Shown here: piece by piece, positions 35,690 to 47,039 of the stretch
Layout: every line of letters starts with the position of its first letter
Position numbering within the stretch: position 1 is the stretch's first letter
Made by a program: the position numbers and the translations under genes
Notes under the pieces: generated by a model
What the model was told of the DNA's origin: nothing
What the model saw: only the letters and a program-made list of their open reading frames with translations
The model's database searches: none
NCBI RefSeq assembly: GCF_029784155.1
Contig: NC_073693.1
Span: 230,693,621-230,757,620, forward strand
Length of the DNA: 64,000 nucleotides
Origin: Uranotaenia lowii
Taxonomy: Eukaryota; Arthropoda; Insecta; Diptera; Culicidae
Direction of reading: 5' to 3'

Positions 35690-36947
35690 CTCTTAATCAT
35701 TTAGTTCTTATTCCTTGTACTAAACTTTTCGCTCCTTACGCTTTATTCATTATTCATAACTCTAAACTCTTAATCATTTACTTCTTATTCATTGTATTAA
35801 ACTCTTCGCTCCTTACGCTTTACTCTTTATTCATAACTCATTGCTTTTTCTACTTTCACTCTTTACATTTTGATATTTACTTATCTACTTCTCACACTTT
35901 ACTTTCAACTCTTTACGCACTTCAATTGGATTTAGACTCTTCACTTTTCACTCTTCTCTCCTGACTTTTTACTTCTGTATATTCTTTGCTCTTTACAATT
36001 GACTCTGTACTCTCCATTGTTTACTCTTTACTATTCTTTCTCAACTCTTAATCATTCCTTTTTCCCTCTTTACTCTTATCTTTTTCATTTTCAATTTTTA
36101 CTATTTCTTAACTTTTTACCCTTAACTATTTACTTTTCCACTCTGTACTCTTCATTCATTACATTTTATTTTTGTTTTATATTCTTCACTCTTCCACTTT
36201 AAATTTTTCATATCATTTTTTTTTTATTCCTCAATCTTTACTCTTAATTTTTCTCTTTTCTTTTAACTCTTACTTTTTTATTTGATTACATTTATTATTA
36301 CTTCTTAATTATTTTTTTTTTTACTTTCCACACTTAATTATTCTTTCTTTACTTTTGATCATTCACTCATTTCTTTATACTTTCAACTCTTTAATAACTA
36401 CTCTTTGTTAATCTCTCTTTATGTTGCATCATTTAGTGTTGATTCTTCACCCTTTACTCTTTATTTCTCACTCTTCGCTTGTAATTTTTTTTTTTAATTC
36501 TTCATCCTTTACTCTTTACTTGTTATTCTTCACTCATTTCTCTTCACTCTCAATTCTTTATTCTTTATTTTTTCTAGTTTTTTTTTTTACTCTCCACACT
36601 TTATCACCTACTCTCCACGCTTCGCTCTTTGATCTTCACCCATTTCATTACATTTGTTTTTCACTTTTACTCCTAAAAAGGTTTTTTTCTACACTCTGCT
36701 AATTTTATTTTCATTTTTTTTATTTTACACATACGTCTGATGTAATTTATTATCTTGGATGAACTAAAAGGATCTATCCATGACCTTTTTTTTTAAATAA
36801 TAACAGGAATGTTCCGCCTAAACTTTCTAAGTTACCTAATCTTCACAAAAATTCTAATACTTAGCAGATCTCTTCAATCTTCACTTACCGCCCTTTAATT
36901 TTTAATTTAAACTCTTCACTACCTACAATCTTTACCCTCTATCATAT

Positions 36948-36998
<51 letters not shown>

Positions 36999-38340
36999 CA
37001 TAGTATTCCGTCTCACGACATAACTTTACGAACATAAATCCTAAAATTCACTCGGTTCATAGCAACCGATCTCCAATTTCTCGGGCACCCCACGTTCGCC
37101 AGATCACGCTCCACTTGGTCTAACCACCTCGCTCGTTGCGCCATCTACCATTAATTGTTCAAATCCTCCTCGTTTTAACGCTCTTCATTCTGTGTTTCTT
37201 TTTGCCTTTTTATTATTCACCATTGCCTTTTTTTTTTACTCGATAATCCTTAGTTTTTTTTTTTCTTCACTCATACACTTTACACTTTTTTTAACTGGTT
37301 TGCTTTCAAGCACTCTCTATTATTTACCATTTTTTATTAACACTCTCCTCGAACCTTATTTAACTACCCTCCATTCTTCACTATTCACTATCTACTGAAG
37401 ATGCTTTACTTTTCATTATTTACTCTTTACTCATCACCCTCTACTATTTACTATATATTCTTTAATTTTTCTTTTTACTATTTACTCTTTATTTTTTTAA
37501 AGTTACTCTTCGTTCGTTGTCCTTTATTTTCCCCCTTCACTCTTTAATCTTTAGTTTTCATTATTCATTTTTTTTTTCTCAATACTCTCTGCTTATTTCT
37601 CTTGAATTCATAATTGGCACTTCATTCTCAACCTTCGATTCAGTATTGTATAATGTTAAATTATTGATCTCCATGTCATGATACTTTACCCTTGACTTTT
37701 TGAACATGACTTCAACTTTTGAACATAAATTGTTCAAATTAATAATTGATAATTTAGTATTAAGTATAAGAATTCTAGGATTTTTTAGTCTTGAATACCT
37801 ATTCAATCCTTTATTTATTTATATTTTTTTGTACGTCCCATTAAAAGAGGGGTCAACCATTCTTTCAATCCTTTAGAATCCTTACTTTTGACATAATTTC
37901 TCCTCTTTACCTATTATTCATCATTTTTATTTTCGTTATCCTATGTATTCTCACTCTTCATTATTTATCTCATTGTTTTGTATAACTGTAGAATTCACAT
38001 TCTTAATTTTTTGCTACGCTTTTGCCCATTACTCTTTACTTTACAATTTAGTTTTTTTTTCTATATTTACATTTAATTCTTTACTTTCTACAATTTACTC
38101 TGTACTTTTCACTATTCACCCTTTTCTCTTTATTCTCTCCACTACATTCCTTTTTTACTCTCCACTCTTCATTCTTTACTTTTCTCTCTCTCTTTATAAC
38201 TTTTACTATTTTCACTTTGTTCTTTTATTTGTATCTCTTTTTCGTAAGTTTTTATCTTCCCCCTTCATTCTTCATCTGTACTCTCTACTTTTTTTTTCAA
38301 TTGATGCTTAACATTTTATTCTCAATCTCCAAATCTAATT
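35690..38340. repeat. long pyrimidine-rich degenerate array, part 1
   Basis: About 2.6 kb of plus-strand sequence in which C and T greatly outnumber A and G. It is built from variants of TTACTCTT, CTTTACTC and CTTCACTC. The period is irregular at about 8-12 bp. Open frames here (35999-36202, 36421-36702, 37943-38311) are low-complexity Phe/Leu/Ser readings, not genes. A less repetitive island lies at 37010-37150. Confidence 0.8.
36945..36998. repeat. (TTTA)n microsatellite
   Basis: About 13 perfect TTTA units inside the pyrimidine-rich array. Confidence 0.95.
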
Positions 38341-38642
38341 CGATGTTTAATTCTACACTTCAACTAAATGATATTTAACATTTGACTCTTAAACCCGGAT
38401 ATTCCTATATATACATATTTTTTACTCTGTCTTTTTGATTTTTTTTTTTTTTGACTCTTAGTTTTTGATTTATGACATTTGATTCTATGTTTATTTTGGA
38501 TTATTAGCTCTTTGTTTCGTTTTGTTGGCCTCCGTGTATGGTTCCAAATTACTGAATTTTGAATCTGAAAACTCATTATCTCATTTTTCCTTAACTGAAC
38601 CAGTATAAGACTGTTACCCAAAATAAGGATAACTTCCGCTTA

Positions 38643-39483
38643 AACTTAACCTGTTGGGACTGTTATTCATCCAAAAACAGGACTTCATTTTTTTTTATCT
38701 TAACCTGTTTGAGACTGTTATTCACCCAAAACAGCACTTCAATATTCAAAAAACTCAACCTTTGGGACTGTTATTCACCCAAAGCAGGACTTATTTTTTT
38801 TTTTAAACTCAACCTGTTGGGACTGTTATTCACCCAAAAACCGAACTTTTTTTTTTTTAAAACTTAACCTGTTGGGACTGTTATTCACCCAAAAACAGGA
38901 CTTCATTTTTTTTGTAAACTCAACCTGTTGGGACTGTTATTCACCCAAACTAGTATTTCATTAATTTTTTTTTTTCAAACTTAACCTGTTGGGACTGTTA
39001 TTTACCCAAAAACAGGACTTCATTTTTTTTTATACTCAACCTGTTGGGACTGTTATTCACCCAAAGTAGTATCTCTTTCTTTTTTTTTCAAACTTAACCT
39101 GTTGGGACTGTTATTCGCCTAAAAAACAGGACTTCATTTTTCATTTTTTTTTTTTTTTTTTTTAGACTTAACCTGTTGGGACTGTTATTCACCCAAAAAC
39201 AGGACTTCAATTTTTTTTTTAAACTTAACCTCTTGGGACTGTTATTCACCCAAAGTAGTACTTCATTTTTTTTTTTCAAGCTTTACCTGTTGGGACTGTT
39301 ATTCACCCAAAAACAGGACTTCATTTTTTTTTAGACTTAACCCGTTGGGACTGTTATTCACCCAAAAACAGGACTTCATTTTTTTTTTTTCAAACTTAAC
39401 CTGTTGGGACTGTTATTCACCCAAAAACAGGACTTCATTTTTTTTAACTCAACCTGTTGGGACCGTTATCCATCCGAAACCAG
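38643..39483. repeat. minisatellite, about 57-bp unit, about 15 copies
   Basis: The core AACCTGTTGGGACTGTTATT, then CACCCAAA, occurs about 15 times, separated by T-runs of 7-20. Two unit types alternate irregularly: one continues with AACAGGACTTCATT, the other with (G/C)TAGTA(T/C)(T/C)TC. Degenerate outliers lie at about 40240 and 40430 (AGGGACTGTCATTAACCC and a related form). The open frames on both strands are by-products of the repeat. Confidence 0.9.
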
Positions 39484-39589
39484 GATTTTCTTCAACTTAT
39501 TCTTGGTTTTTCTGGGTTTTTTTAAACGTTACTGTTGGTCTCTACACTCTCAATTTTAGCTTCTTGACTCATGAATCTTCTCTGTAGCC

Positions 39590-40240
39590 AACATACTTTT
39601 GGCTTATAATTCTTTGCTATTCTCTTTTTATTATTAACCTTTTTACTCTTTACCTTTTGAAAATTTAATTTTTTTTACTCTGTACTCTTCATTCCTTACC
39701 AATAACTTTCTGTTCTATATTCTTTACTCTTCTCTTTTTACTTTTTGATCTCTGCGTTTTATTCTTCAATTTTTACTCTTCATCCTTCATTCTTGACTTT
39801 TCACTCTTACTTTTCTTTCTTTTTATTACATCTATTATTACTTCTTCAATATTTACGCCTAATTATCATGCATTCATTTTTTTTTTACTTTCTTCTTTTT
39901 AGTATTTACTCTTCACCCTTCTATTCTTTGTTAATTACTCTTTACTTTGCACTGTTTAATGTTGATTCTTCACCATTTACTCTTTATTTCACCCTTTTTT
40001 TTTTTTTTTTACTCCTCACATTTTATTATTTTCTTGTTGTTCTTTACTCACACTCTTCAATCCTCACAATTTTAGCCTCTAATAATTCCTCACTGTAGCC
40101 TAATCACTTTTGACTCTCAAATCTTGATTCTTGACATTCTATCAATTTACGCTTCATTCCAGATCCTAACACTAAACTCTTTATTCTTGATTATTCACTC
40201 TTGACTTCATAATATTCAAACTCAATTCGTTTTGTCTATT
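39590..40240. repeat. long pyrimidine-rich degenerate array, part 2
   Basis: The same TTTACTCTT/CTTCACTC vocabulary as 35690-38340 resumes on the far side of the minisatellite, so the minisatellite appears to have grown within or been inserted into one array. The frame at 39745-40098 is low-complexity. Confidence 0.75.
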
Positions 40241-41091
40241 AGGGACTGTCATTAACCCTATTTTTTTTCACACGCCAACATTGTATTCTTTTTACATTCA
40301 TTTCAAAATTGCCTAGTAGAGACTAACATATTCAATATGATGTCTTTCTAACCCTAAAATGACTTTAATTTTATTTTCTTTTTTTTTAACATATTTTCGC
40401 AATCATTTAAGAATTGGTTGTACCTAAGAGGGACTTTTATTAACCCTTAAAAACCAATGCAACAGATGTTTTCCCAAGTCAAAATTCCAAAGTCCTTGTG
40501 GACTTCTTTATCACAGCGATTGTTTTAATTTTCCATTGTTCATGACTAAGAACTGTAATCATGAACGGTGCTTCTTTTTATAAATCAACTTTGACTTATA
40601 AAACTTTTGTTTTGTTGCGAACGTTTGCTTAAGATTTTCCTCCTAAGTGAAAAATTCTCCTGTAAATTAAATTTGTTTTTAATCAATTCAGATTTTCATT
40701 TTTTTTTTTTACACTTTATTGCTCACTTTCAAAATTTCGTTTAAAAACTCAATTTTCAGAAAACATATTTCGAGTTAAGAATTTTCACGCTATTTGTGAT
40801 TATCTTTCATACCAAAGTATAAAAAAATCCGACATCCACAAAAAAACAACATAAACCATTTAAAATATATTTATTTATCTTGTTTATTAATATGCAACCT
40901 TCATAATTTTCAACCCAGTTAAAAAAAAGTTGCTCCACATGATTCGACGTCATATTCAATGCAAATCATTATCATTCATTTTTCCGTGGCCGCCATTTTG
41001 AAGATAAATTATTGACGCCAAGTGAACCAAGTTTTCTTTAAAGGGAAACATACCTTTTCGGATAGACTCTTGCTCGTCTACCAACCACGCC
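40241..41091. other. gene-free sequence
   Basis: AT-rich with poly-T runs and no supported gene. It forms the left flank of the BEL/Pao element. Confidence 0.35.
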
Positions 41092-42027
41092 TGTTGGCAA
41101 CTGGGTGCACTGGTCCAGCTCAAGCGTCGCGCCATTATACGTCGGCGCCTTCAACTGCAGTTCAGCGGCGAGCTGGTTGACGTAGCTTGATCAACGACGG
41201 ATGACAGGACCACATCCGGTTAAAAGTTTGCAGAATCCAGACTGTTTCCCCATGCTAGATTATTAGTTATTTACCCTACCTAAAAATTGTAATATTAGCC
41301 TATTAATTTGATACCTACCTAGTGAACTACTTAAAACTATAGTGCTATAAAGTTCTGTTGTAGACAGTGCCGTTTAAAATACTGCCTTTCGCGTAATTCA
41401 GGTTTGCCAAATCCACGTCACATGCAAAGACGCATGCTCAATCATTTCCTTTCCGTCCACAGCAATTGGCCTGTCCTTTTACGCGAGTTCCAGTTGACGG
41501 AACTATTAGTAGTGCTAGGCTATACCATAGTATACAGTGCCGCTTAAAATATCGCCTTTGAGGCACTCAGGTTTGAAGAAATCCACGTCGCATGCAAAGA
41601 CGGGTGTTGAGCTATTTCTTTTCTGTTCCCAGCATTTGGCAAATCCAATTAAGCGCGTTACGGTTGTCGGCATTATCAGAAGAGCAAGGAATTCATTAGT
41701 GGACAGTGCCGCCTAAAATATCGCCTTTGAGGCAATCAGGTTTGCTAAAGCAACGTCGCATGCAAAGACGGATGCGCTCAAACTTTCCTTTTCCGTTCAC
41801 AGCATTTGGCAAGTCCCATTCAAAGAGTTCAGGTTGTCGGAATTATAACAATAAGAATTGCACCGAATTATGTAAGTCACAATTTATATTATATTATATC
41901 CCTAAACTAATTTTTTGAATAAAATTACAGCTTAAAGCTGTCTGTAAAGCTGCTAAAAAGATCGGCGTTAGATTACTCCTCCGCAACCCGGAACAAACTT
42001 TAAGATAATTCGCTCTTCTGCCACGAC
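41092..42027 (+). mobile_element. BEL/Pao 5' LTR and leader (right boundary unresolved)
   Basis: TGTTGGCAACTGGGTGCAC at 41092 is a plausible LTR start, marked by a sharp rise in G+C. The downstream LTR edge cannot be set because the 3' LTR is not in the window. The leader contains three tandem copies of a 170-bp unit (see 41365-41871) before the gag start codon at 42028. Confidence 0.55.
41365..41871. repeat. three tandem 170-bp repeats in the BEL/Pao leader
   Basis: Units start at CAGTGCCG(T/C) at 41365, 41535 and 41704. Each carries TAAAATA(T/C)(T/C)GCCTTT, then CAGGTTTG, then a GCATGCAAAGACG core, and ends with a GTTGTCGG/GTTGACGG word. The second and third copies are more similar to each other than to the first. 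The array ends about 150 bp before gag. Confidence 0.85.
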
Positions 42028-43341
42028 ATGGCAACCGCGGGAAACGACGCGCCAACGCCAGTTACCATCCCGGAAGAGGAATTTAACTGTGTCGCCTGCG
42101 ACCGACCGGATTCCGTTGCTAATCTAGTGCAGTGTGACGTGTGCGATGATTGGTGGCACCAGACTTGTGCGGGAGTCACAGGGTCAATAGAAAATCGCCC
42201 TTGGACCTGTCGAAAGTGTCTTCCAGCTATTAGCGTTCGGAGTGGTGCAACATCATCGGGTACGCGCTCAAAAAGAATTCAACTGCAACTGCAACATCTA
42301 GCTGAGAATCGAGAACTTGAGCAGAGAGCGCTAGATATCCGTCTAGAAGCTATTCAGGCCGAAAAGAATCTAGTTGACACACGATATAAACTCCTACAAT
42401 CTACGATCAGTGAAGAAGACGAATCAAGTGTCCGAAGTCGATTGAGCCGCCGAATCAGTCGTCAAATTACCGCGGAATGGCTGGATCAAATCTCATCAAC
42501 TGAAAACTCGCCCGACGGTCCAATCCTTCCCAGCCCCGAAATTGCTTCCGTCTTTCAAGGATTGTCATCAACTGAAGTACCAAGGAAAGAATTCAACTGG
42601 AAAGGGAAGCTAACTCCACGGAATAGTTTTGACACTAACAAGCCGAAGGATTGTGCCGAAAAGATTTCAACCCCCAATCTGGAGAATGTTCTACAATCGA
42701 ACCCAGCGCCAAAGCAACAGCCAGCACCAGTAGGTGGTGCCATCAAGAAGCAGAAACCCGTTGCCGCAGAAAGCGACGCCCAGCAGCGCTCAACCAGGAT
42801 TCCGGAAGCAGAAGAATGTGGATCGTCGAATTCAAAACCGGACGTAGAAGTCTTGTGTCAGCTACTCACAGAATGTTTGGCTCTAAACCAACGTCCGAAA
42901 CAAGATCATGTTTTGGAATCAGCCCGTCAAAACTCGCCTACTCCCATTCCCACCACGACAACCGACAACCCGGAGAATCCAGCAAATCGTGAGAATAAAC
43001 CCCACCCGTCCAGTTTGGTGGGTGCATTTTTGCCACTTCTACCCCCTCTCCCCGAGAAAACAGGTAAGACCACTCCTAATAAATGCTTGCCAGCTGAACA
43101 ACTCTATGAGCCCCACGAGTCACTGATTAAACAGCTGGGGAGTTGCCCAAATGAATACATTAATTTTGCTCAAGTTATGGCAGATTATACGCCCACACCA
43201 TCGCAGTTAGCTGCCCGCCAGGTCATGGCTCGAGACCTCCCTACCTTTACTGGGAACCCAGCTGACTGGCCTGTTTTCATCAGCACTTTTACTACTACTA
43301 CGCTAGCATGCGGGTACAATCAAGCTGAAAATTTACTACGC
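42028..43341 (+). CDS. gag: BEL/Pao retrotransposon Gag with N-terminal PHD finger (cut by gap)
   Basis: The frame is open for 438 codons and then runs into the assembly gap. Residues 21-64 form a complete C4HC3 PHD finger (C21, C24, C36, C39, H44, C47, C61, C64). A charged, probably coiled-coil segment follows at about 78-125, then a long polar linker. At about 395-438 a block with ARQVMARDLPTFTGNPADWP and CGYNQAENLLR matches the DUF1759-type Gag region that precedes protease and RT in insect BEL/Pao elements. Gag packages the element RNA; the PHD finger may bind chromatin. The start lies 936 bp after the putative LTR start. Protease, RT and integrase are not in the window, presumably lost in the gap. 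A host chromatin protein is unlikely given the DUF1759-like block. Confidence 0.85.
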
Positions 43342-43841
43342 NNNNNNNNNNNNNNNNNNNNNNNNNNNNNNNNNNNNNNNNNNNNNNNNNNNNNNNNNNN
43401 NNNNNNNNNNNNNNNNNNNNNNNNNNNNNNNNNNNNNNNNNNNNNNNNNNNNNNNNNNNNNNNNNNNNNNNNNNNNNNNNNNNNNNNNNNNNNNNNNNNN
43501 NNNNNNNNNNNNNNNNNNNNNNNNNNNNNNNNNNNNNNNNNNNNNNNNNNNNNNNNNNNNNNNNNNNNNNNNNNNNNNNNNNNNNNNNNNNNNNNNNNNN
43601 NNNNNNNNNNNNNNNNNNNNNNNNNNNNNNNNNNNNNNNNNNNNNNNNNNNNNNNNNNNNNNNNNNNNNNNNNNNNNNNNNNNNNNNNNNNNNNNNNNNN
43701 NNNNNNNNNNNNNNNNNNNNNNNNNNNNNNNNNNNNNNNNNNNNNNNNNNNNNNNNNNNNNNNNNNNNNNNNNNNNNNNNNNNNNNNNNNNNNNNNNNNN
43801 NNNNNNNNNNNNNNNNNNNNNNNNNNNNNNNNNNNNNNNNN
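43342..43841. other. assembly gap (500 N)
   Basis: Exactly 500 undetermined bases, which looks like a placeholder of unknown true length. The rest of the BEL/Pao element (several kb of pol and the 3' LTR) would be expected here, so the real gap is probably much longer. Confidence 0.95.
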
Positions 43842-43899
43842 TATCAAGAAAAAATACGTGTTTTTCCTTTCGTTGAAATGGTGCAGTAAATTTTAGTTA

Positions 43900-44486
43900 A
43901 AGTCTGCTTCATTTAATATTGGAACAAACTCTCCTGCTCACTGTGGCGCTCCTAGTGGACGGATTTGGAAACTCCCCTCACCCCACGTGTCGGGAAATTC
44001 ACTACCTTTCACCATGTATCCATGTCACAACACCAAACGATATCATTCTGTAAACAACCGCCATGGAAGCCGAACGGAGAGATCAAATTGTGCACAGTTT
44101 TCTTGAAAATCCATTGTTGTCGGCATCGAAGCTAGCTAAACAGCTTAAAATGCCCAGAAATACCGTATGGCATGTTATCAAGCAGTACAAGGAAACATTG
44201 ACGACGACTCGGAAGCCGCATTCGAAGCGTCGGAGTGGAACTGTCGACCGGAAACTGCGTGGGAAAGTCATCAAGGCCGTCAAGAGGAATCCCAATCTTT
44301 CAGACCGCGATTTGGCCAATAAGTTCCAGGCCGCTCACAGTACGGTGCGACGAATTCGTCTCCGGGAAGGAATAAGGTCATTCCGAGCCAGCAAACAGCC
44401 AAATCGGACGCTGAAGCAGAACAATGTGGCCAGAATCCGTGCTCGAAAACTGTACGACCAAGTGCTGACCAAGTTCGACGGATGTA
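43900..44486 (+). mobile_element. 5' half of a Tc1/mariner-type (DD37E-like) element
   Basis: Starts AAGTCTGCTTCATTTAATAT after a TA (43898-43899). A leader of about 160 bp precedes the transposase start at 44063. The element is interrupted at 44487 by a related deleted copy. No right terminus or catalytic domain is recognisable beyond it, so the 3' half is missing. Confidence 0.8.
44063..44486 (+). pseudogene. Tc1/mariner-type transposase, DNA-binding domain only
   Basis: About 141 residues remain. Two helix-turn-helix modules, as in the paired-like DNA-binding half of mariner-type transposases, are visible: residues about 1-45 (LSASKLAKQLKMPRNTVWHV) and about 70-110 (LSDRDLANKFQAAHSTVRRI). 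A basic stretch (KPHSKRRSG) lies between them. The catalytic domain is absent because another element is inserted after KFDGC. The annotated stop at 44503 lies in the inserted terminal repeat. Similarity to the mosquito DD37E group is from memory of that family; the catalytic triad cannot be checked here. Confidence 0.8.
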
Positions 44487-44863
44487 AAGTCTGCTTCATT
44501 TAATATTGGAACACAAACAATTGCGTGTAGTTCAGTCATTTATTAACGAATTCATAATTTGTTTTTCATACAAATGTAGCATTTTCTTTACGCTTTCATT
44601 AAAAAAAATTAAAAAAAATTATTCATTGCTATTTCGAAGAAATTCTCGTACTCGTACTCGTAAGAAAACTGTGCACAATTTGATCTCTCCGCTCGGCCTC
44701 CATGGCGGTTGTTTACAAAATGCTATCGTTCGGCGTTATGACACAAATACATGGTGAAAGGTAATGAACCTCCCGACACGTGGGTGAAAAGTTTCCAAAT
44801 CCGTCCACTAGGAGCGCCACAATGAGCAAAAGAACCTGTTCCAATATTAAATGAAGCAGACTT
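44487..44863 (-). mobile_element. internally deleted mariner-type derivative (377 bp)
   Basis: Both ends are the 28-base terminal repeat of the neighbouring element (AAGTCTGCTTCATTTAATAT and its inverse), with TA on each side (44485-44486 and 44864-44865). In minus orientation it holds the leader and about the first 15 codons of the same transposase, then jumps to 3' sequence. It is thus a MITE made by internal deletion, inserted into its relative in inverse orientation. An active source transposase may have existed elsewhere in the genome. Confidence 0.85.
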
Positions 44864-44865
44864 TA

Positions 44866-46270
44866 TATTATGGGCTTCTAAAAACCGTCGATGATTATTC
44901 AGCTGAAACTTGCTCCAAGAAACTGGTTTTTAGACTAAAAAATTATAATCACTCGTTTTGAGTTTTATGTTTGATTTTGCAAATAAAGTAAATCAATCCG
45001 GGCTAAATCTGGGCAATTTTCAATGAAATCCGGGCAACCGGGCCGGACTGAGCTTTTTCCAAATTTTGTATTTAAGATCCGGACGGTTTGTGTAATCTAT
45101 CGCACCCCTTTTGAATTTGAAGGAAAGCATTTAGGGCAACAAAAATCATAAAATAAAATTGAGGCTTAAAATGGTTTTTGAATAATATTCAACCCTTCGT
45201 TTCATAAAGTAACAAATTTGTAACAATTAATGTATGGAAAAAGTGAAAAATCGTATTTTACTTTAATTTTTTTTTATGTACTCATCATTTTTAACTGTTA
45301 AAAATGATTTTCAAGGAAAAATAAAAAATCATGAAATGAAGGGTTGATATAAGTAGAAAGTTTTTTTTAAATACTATAATAAATGATTTGTAATAAAGGA
45401 ACGGATATTGGGGATCAGATTTTTTTTGTTCATTTTTTCGACTATCGTGAGAAGTTTAAACCTGTCACATGGCTATCAGATTGTTGAAGTGGTATTAAAA
45501 TATTTGAAAATTGTATTTAAAATGGTTGGTTTCAAATTCTGAACTTATTTAGTTACAATTCTTAATAAAAATCCATTTTAAGGACAAGGTAGGGATATGA
45601 GTTTCGAAATTTGAGATTCAAAACAACAGGAATGGAATTGCAGTTCGAAATATTCAATTAAAAATTAATTCTGCCGGAAGCGAGCCAAATTTTCTGATAT
45701 TTTCGTTAACCTTTGTTTTGAAATGTCTTTTAGGACCCACTAATATCCCGGTCCAACAGTAAATTCATTTTAAGCTAACGAGAGAAATAAACTAAATGAA
45801 AAAAAAATTGGAACTAGTGTATGTATGTCATTTTTTTGTATTTTTTGCAGAAAAACAGACGCGAGAATGCAAATTTGCGGGATATTTCAAGTGGAGCTAA
45901 TTTTTTTCCCGAAACATAAATATGCGTATTTAGTCCGCCTGATTTCGAGAACAACTTTTATTTTAAAATCATTTTCTCAAAACTGTAAGAGATTTCAACA
46001 TAAAAATTACGGCAATGTATAGAAAACAGTCTGCTCATGTCAGGGGGATGCAATGCTATATGATTTTTCTATGTATCGTGAAGCCAACATCTATTTACTA
46101 AGTGTTAGTGAATCTCGTTTTTAAGCCTTTTTCCTCAGAACTAATTTAAAGTATTTGAATGACTGAAAATATCCTGGTTTCTCCTATTTCTCCTAAATGT
46201 TTTAAAATCTGTTTTAATGTACTCTTTTTGGCGATGCAGGATATGGTAACCGTATGCTAAACCAAATTTT
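44866..46270. other. gene-free, with an old dispersed repeat
   Basis: No gene is supported. The part at 45190-45345 is an inverse copy of 11420-11545. A GGGCAA-rich patch lies at 45000-45060. Confidence 0.35.
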
Positions 46271-46275
46271 CACTA

Positions 46276-47035
46276 CACTGAACCCAAAATCACACTTAAA
46301 ATACACTTGAAGTTTCACTTAAAAATGGAAGTTCAGTGAATTTCATCATTTCAAGTGGCTCATGTATGTTTCACTTACCCCTCACTAAAGATTCAAGTGA
46401 CCGAATCAATATTCAATAACTCACTTCTTGAGTTTTAAGTGACTGGCACTTGAAATTGCTCTGAATGTCAACTAACTTCGCCGCTAATTTCAATTTCATT
46501 ACATGCTCTCTTAAAAAACGAACGAACACACGCATTATCAGTGAAACTTCATGTTTCTTTGCAGAGATCTAAATTCTAATAAAAACTAAAGCGTGCAACT
46601 TTCAAAGATATAATGGCTAGCATCTTACTTGCATGGTCTGATTATGTCACATGGTCCGATTATGAGTACTACGTATGGCGTGACCGAGACTCGATCTCAT
46701 GACCTCTGGGTTAGAAAACTTAAACGCTTTTGTCTAGGCCACGGTTTTTTCGAAATCGAAAAAATAAACGTTTGATCAAACAAAATTGATTCAACATTAA
46801 TATTCTGAAATTTCTTCTTAAAGTCACTAAAACTGAAAGATTTAATCGACCTGAGCATTCATTTCATATTCACTTCAGGATCACTTGGAATTCACTTCGT
46901 CACTCACTTGAAACACACTTGTTCAGTCACTTAGGGAATTTCACTTGACGGTCACTTAAAATTCACATGAATTCACAAATGGCCAAAGTACACTTCAGAG
47001 GTCACTTTAATTTTAAGTGAAAATTATTTTCAGTG
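46276..47035. mobile_element. TA-flanked MITE made of repeated CACTTGAA words
   Basis: The ends CACTGAACCCAAAATCAC and ATTTTCAGTG are imperfect inverse copies with TA outside each (46274-46275 and 47036-47037). The outer 200 bp on both sides are dense in CACTT, TCACTTGAA and the inverse TTCAAGTGA. A tRNA-like SINE head sits in the middle. No ORF. Confidence 0.75.
46665..46755 (-). mobile_element. tRNA-derived SINE, copy A
   Basis: The minus strand reads CCGTGGCCTAGACAAAAGCG and, after about 30 bases, a box B-like AGATCGAGTCTCGGTCACG. The same family occurs at 48878-48990 on the plus strand. Confidence 0.6.
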
Positions 47036-47039
47036 TAGA

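Noticed and set aside
38643..39483. Regularly spaced repeats that might suggest a CRISPR array
   Set aside because: The intervals between cores are T-runs and shared words, not unique spacers, and the genome is eukaryotic. It is a minisatellite.
35999..40098. Several open frames of 67-122 codons rich in Phe, Leu, Ser and Tyr
   Set aside because: They are readings of a pyrimidine-rich low-complexity tract that simply lacks stops. No domain or start context is convincing.
42028..42219. Host chromatin-reader gene based on the PHD finger
   Set aside because: The downstream DUF1759-like block and leader repeats fit a BEL/Pao Gag better.
42028..43896. 622-codon protein across the N gap
   Set aside because: About 166 codons are undetermined bases and the tail after the gap is unrelated. 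Only the first 438 codons are supported.
34620..46260. One very large hAT element from TAGGGTTACCATACG (34623) to the inverse near 46243
   Set aside because: Only about 14 bases match, the right end lacks the CCCTG terminus, and the span contains many unrelated elements.
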